A DNA stretch of 50,153 nt, taken from Caldilineaceae bacterium bin5. Its GTDB lineage: Bacteria; Chloroflexota; Anaerolineae; Caldilineales; Caldilineaceae. The notes beneath the pieces are model-generated. The model was not told the DNA's origin. It saw only the letters and a list, made by a program, of their open reading frames with translations, and made no database searches. Where the stretch lies: the NCBI GenBank assembly GCA_002238445.1, contig MPML01000031.1, forward strand, positions 1 to 50,153, in the 5' to 3' direction. How positions within the stretch are numbered: the stretch's first letter is position 1; every line of letters starts with the position of its first letter. Position numbers and translations under genes: made by a program. Below are positions 47,754 through 50,153 of the stretch, one piece after another.

Positions 47754-49661
47754 CTACCCTGCAAGGTGATACACGATATAAAGAGGATTGTCCCCATCAT
47801 CTACAATGATTTCGCCGCCCGGATACATCTCCCTGATTCTGTCGATCTCTTCCATGTACTCTCCCTCCAGCAGATACGTCACCGGCCCGGCTTCGAGCTT
47901 CTCCACAGCAAAAACCCCGAACTCCCGCGAACGGTCAATTCCTCGGCTATTCGGAAAGAGAAACTGAATCGTTTCGTACCTGAATCTCCGTTGCCCGGAA
48001 TAGTAGTAGATCGTCCCGGGATCATCAAACGAGTTTGCCGCTTCCAGGGCCTCGAAGTAACCTGTAGGGAACGTCCACAGGAAGGTCGAGGAGCGGGGTA
48101 ATTCAATGAAGTAATAGCTCAGGTTCCAGAGAGCGCTCCATACAAGGACAAGCGCGGCCGCACCTACCGCTGCAGTCCGACGCCAACCCCCAATTCTGCC
48201 GTACGCCATCTTTACAACTGTCACCGCACCAATTCCGGCCAGCCCAAATACCCACGGAATAGCGGTTATGCTTCGCCGCATCGATCCGGCCGAAGGATCG
48301 GTTAACACAAGACCCGACAATGCGGCTAGAACCACCAGAATGGCGAATGAGTACGGAGGACTTCGCCACCTTCTTATCGCAATGACAAGGCCAATATACG
48401 CTAAAGCGGCAACCCCAACATCTAATACGCCTACCCCTCCGATGCCGTCAACCCCGTCCATCCTCGGGTTTCTGAAGAGTAACCAAAACGAGTCCCATGC
48501 CCGCCCAATGACAAAGCCAACCTTCTCTAGGTACCCATCGGCCTCCACATACTCGAAGTAGTCCCATACCGATTTCTCGTTCAAACGACCGAACAGTACT
48601 GTGGGCGAGCGAATGGCGAAATATATCATGGGGCCCGCGCTTACGACTACGCCCGTTGTCAGCAGAGCGAGGGCTATCAACTTGCGCCTTATAGAGCCGC
48701 TCTGCAAAGTGAAGAATACCAGGAGAACAGCCGCCACCGCCGCCAAAAATGTCGGAAACGCAAAATAGGTGTAGGGCACCAACCCCAAAAGCGCGCCGGC
48801 AGCAACCCAACCCCAAAGGCCCTTGCGCGGTGATTCAGGTCGCCCATCATCGTACACCCGCATCGCCCACAGCAACGCCGCTGCCGCTGCCGTAGAGGCA
48901 AACGCTAACGGGACAACCCCAAATCCCAGGCGGCTGAAGTGAAGGTGCCAGTAGCTGACCGTCAGGGCCGTAGTGCCGAAAAGCGCCACCCAGCGGCCGA
49001 ACCCCAACCTCAATAGCAGATGCGCCGTTGGAATCGTTGCAATGCCGAAGAGCCCCATCGAGAGTCGGACTGAAAACTTGGATGCGTCAAGCAGCCAGAT
49101 TACCAGTGCAGTCAGGTAGAACGGCCCCGAAGCCTGGCCCAGAGCAGATGTTGTGTAAGGTCCGATCCAGCCTTCTTTCAGGATGCGCAATCCTTCGATG
49201 CCTGTCCACGCCTCGTCGCCATGAAAGCCGGCTGGGATCTCCTCCAGGCGGTACACTCGCAGGAATGCGCCAACTGCTGTAAGCATTAAGACCGCGAGCA
49301 ACTCCCAACGGTTGCGCTGCAACCACTTTCTCAGAAACGCGCTGGACCACGTCCAGTGCGGAGCGGGCCTGTCCCAAACAAGCCGCTCGCACGGCGCCAA
49401 ACTAAATGGATTTGTAGGACGAAGGCCTAGGCGGCCTATGAGGCTAAGAGATTCTGTTCCGCGCGAAGGCGCATCGAAAAGTAGCCCGCCGCACGCATCA
49501 CAGAATTCGTGACCGCCGGGGTTATCCCTACCGCATTGTTCACAAACAATGTCTATCGGCCGGCCGCACCGACCACAGAATTGGGCATTGGAGCGATTGG
49601 AGTATTCACATGACCTGCAGAGCCATGGTTCTGAAAAAGGCCCCTTTTCGAAGTGTTCCAC
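47754..49661 (-). CDS. Zinc-ribbon GT-C membrane glycosyltransferase
   Basis: About 635 residues from a GTG at 49661. The open frame runs upstream to a TTG at 49826, but the GTG gives the short lead before the first zinc ribbon seen in both sister proteins. Two zinc ribbons (CRSC...CGRC and CEQC...CDAC) are followed by about twelve membrane helices. The first external loop has IPAGFHGDEAWTGIEGLRIL, the Asp-Glu motif of PMT/ArnT-like glycosyltransferases. Later loops have LALLTTGVVVSAGPMIYFAIRSP and YYYSGQRRFRYETIQFLFPNS. It lacks the PA14 and propeller domains of the next gene. It is the first gene of a minus-strand series of three related proteins. Confidence 0.85.
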   Translation of the reverse strand: MEHFEKGPFSEPWLCRSCEYSNRSNAQFCGRCGRPIDIVCEQCGRDNPGGHEFCDACGGLLFDAPSRGTESLSLIGRLGLRPTNPFSLAPCERLVWDRPAPHWTWSSAFLRKWLQRNRWELLAVLMLTAVGAFLRVYRLEEIPAGFHGDEAWTGIEGLRILKEGWIGPYTTSALGQASGPFYLTALVIWLLDASKFSVRLSMGLFGIATIPTAHLLLRLGFGRWVALFGTTALTVSYWHLHFSRLGFGVVPLAFASTAAAAALLWAMRVYDDGRPESPRKGLWGWVAAGALLGLVPYTYFAFPTFLAAVAAVLLVFFTLQSGSIRRKLIALALLTTGVVVSAGPMIYFAIRSPTVLFGRLNEKSVWDYFEYVEADGYLEKVGFVIGRAWDSFWLLFRNPRMDGVDGIGGVGVLDVGVAALAYIGLVIAIRRWRSPPYSFAILVVLAALSGLVLTDPSAGSMRRSITAIPWVFGLAGIGAVTVVKMAYGRIGGWRRTAAVGAAALVLVWSALWNLSYYFIELPRSSTFLWTFPTGYFEALEAANSFDDPGTIYYYSGQRRFRYETIQFLFPNSRGIDRSREFGVFAVEKLEAGPVTYLLEGEYMEEIDRIREMYPGGEIIVDDGDNPLYIVYHLAG

Positions 49662-49929
49662 TTGAGGAATCGTCAGTTCGGCATAATATAAGAGTTGGAA
49701 GTAACTGTTGGCGTGAATGTACCCTGTAATAGCAGAAGCCCGGCCGCAAATGCGGCCCACCGGGTGTCTACTGCAGCGAAACCTCAGACGGGTGGTCTCC
49801 CGCTTGGTCTGCAGACGCAGTTCCAATTGCCCAAAAAAGTAAATGCTCAGCCATCGTCATTTCGCGGCCATGCCGCGCAGCCTCTCCCTGGCATTCAAAG
49901 CGTCTCCAGCCCTTATCCCCTGCAGTACG

Positions 49930-49978
49930 CCTGCGGGCGCAGACGCCCTCCGGCGGCTCCGGCCCGCTAAGGCGGGCC
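49930..49978 (+). repeat. Cluster of small GC-rich palindromes
   Basis: CTGCG-GG-CGCAG and GGCCCGC-TAAG-GCGGGCC lie 19 bases apart. The second forms a perfect 7-bp stem with a four-base loop. They resemble REP-type elements but do not belong to the long repeat family. Confidence 0.6.
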
Positions 49979-50071
49979 TGCGCGCCCTTCGCCGCTTAGG
50001 CAGCTCAGTGATAGCGGTCGCCCCAACAAAATGAACACAAAGCTGAGGCCGTCAGGAGTTGACGCCCCCTT

Positions 50072-50153
50072 TGGGCGGTCGGGCCTTCGGCCCTCCCTTG
50101 TGCAGGGGTTGCGCCCCCGCAACGCCCCCCTCCAAAACCAGGCCTCACCGACC
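50072..50153 (+). repeat. Dispersed palindromic repeat (copy D, cut by window end)
   Basis: Begins TGGGCGGTCGGGC; the first inner palindrome reads GGGCC-TTC-GGCCC. It ends at the window border in CACCGACC, one base short of the right inverted repeat. Otherwise nearly identical to copies B and C. Confidence 0.85.

Larger units (their letters stand above)
49662..50153. other. Repeat-containing end of the window
   Basis: No further gene is supported. GC-rich palindromes occur at 49930-49941 (CTGCG-GG-CGCAG) and 49961-49978 (GGCCCGC-TAAG-GCGGGCC). Copy D of the long palindromic repeat runs into the window end. Confidence 0.55.

Overview
This is a GC-rich bacterial chromosome segment with ordinary sigma-70 type promoters. 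The most likely source is a member of the Chloroflexota, possibly an Anaerolineae/Caldilineae relative. That placement is inference: it rests on a T-box controlled valS, a cytochrome bc operon with a b6-like cytochrome b and a membrane-anchored diheme cytochrome c, tandem PhyH-type dioxygenases, FHA and Ser/Thr kinase signalling genes, zinc-ribbon GT-C membrane proteins and GC-rich palindromic repeats. No 16S rRNA or ribosomal protein gene is present to settle it.

Layout from the left. (1) 1-3.6 kb: the 3' end of an ISAs1-like transposase, whose last codons contain a strong promoter, then a T-box leader with terminator and valS. (2) 3.7-8.6 kb: a small membrane ORF, then a respiratory operon of a canonical Rieske protein, a second Rieske-like protein lacking both cluster histidines, a fused cytochrome b and a diheme cytochrome c. 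(3) 8.7-9.4 kb: a phosphoribosyltransferase. (4) 9.9-16.4 kb: a carbohydrate-type ABC importer (Tat lipoprotein binding protein and two permeases, no ATPase) followed by three tandem PhyH dioxygenases. (5) 16.6-27.9 kb: single-function genes on both strands: GNAT, DNA polymerase IV, EamA transporter, RsmI, two class V aminotransferases, SRAP peptidase, two coupled metallophosphoesterases and an ECF sigma factor. (6) 28.3-32.8 kb: signalling genes: an FHA-winged-helix regulator, a transmembrane Ser/Thr kinase and a lipoprotein ending in a strong terminator. (7) 32.9-37.4 kb: a large unrecognised protein, threonine aldolase, a DUF697-like protein and two tandem tRNA-Asp genes. (8) 37.4-49.7 kb, all minus strand: fabI, tyrS, an IlvD/Edd-family dehydratase, and three related zinc-ribbon membrane proteins. 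One of these is a very large fusion of zinc ribbons, GT-C glycosyltransferase, two PA14-like domains and an NHL propeller.

Functional links: the respiratory genes should form one quinol:cytochrome c oxidoreductase. The importer and dioxygenases read as one catabolic or uptake unit. The FHA regulator and the kinase are natural partners for phospho-dependent signalling. The three zinc-ribbon proteins look like products of duplication and internal domain loss, probably for cell-envelope glycosylation.

The least explained elements are a self-contained structured RNA candidate between fabI and tyrS (about 38.49-38.57 kb), the His-less Rieske paralogue, the zinc-ribbon/GT-C/PA14/propeller cluster, the unknown 639-residue protein, and two families of small palindromic repeats.
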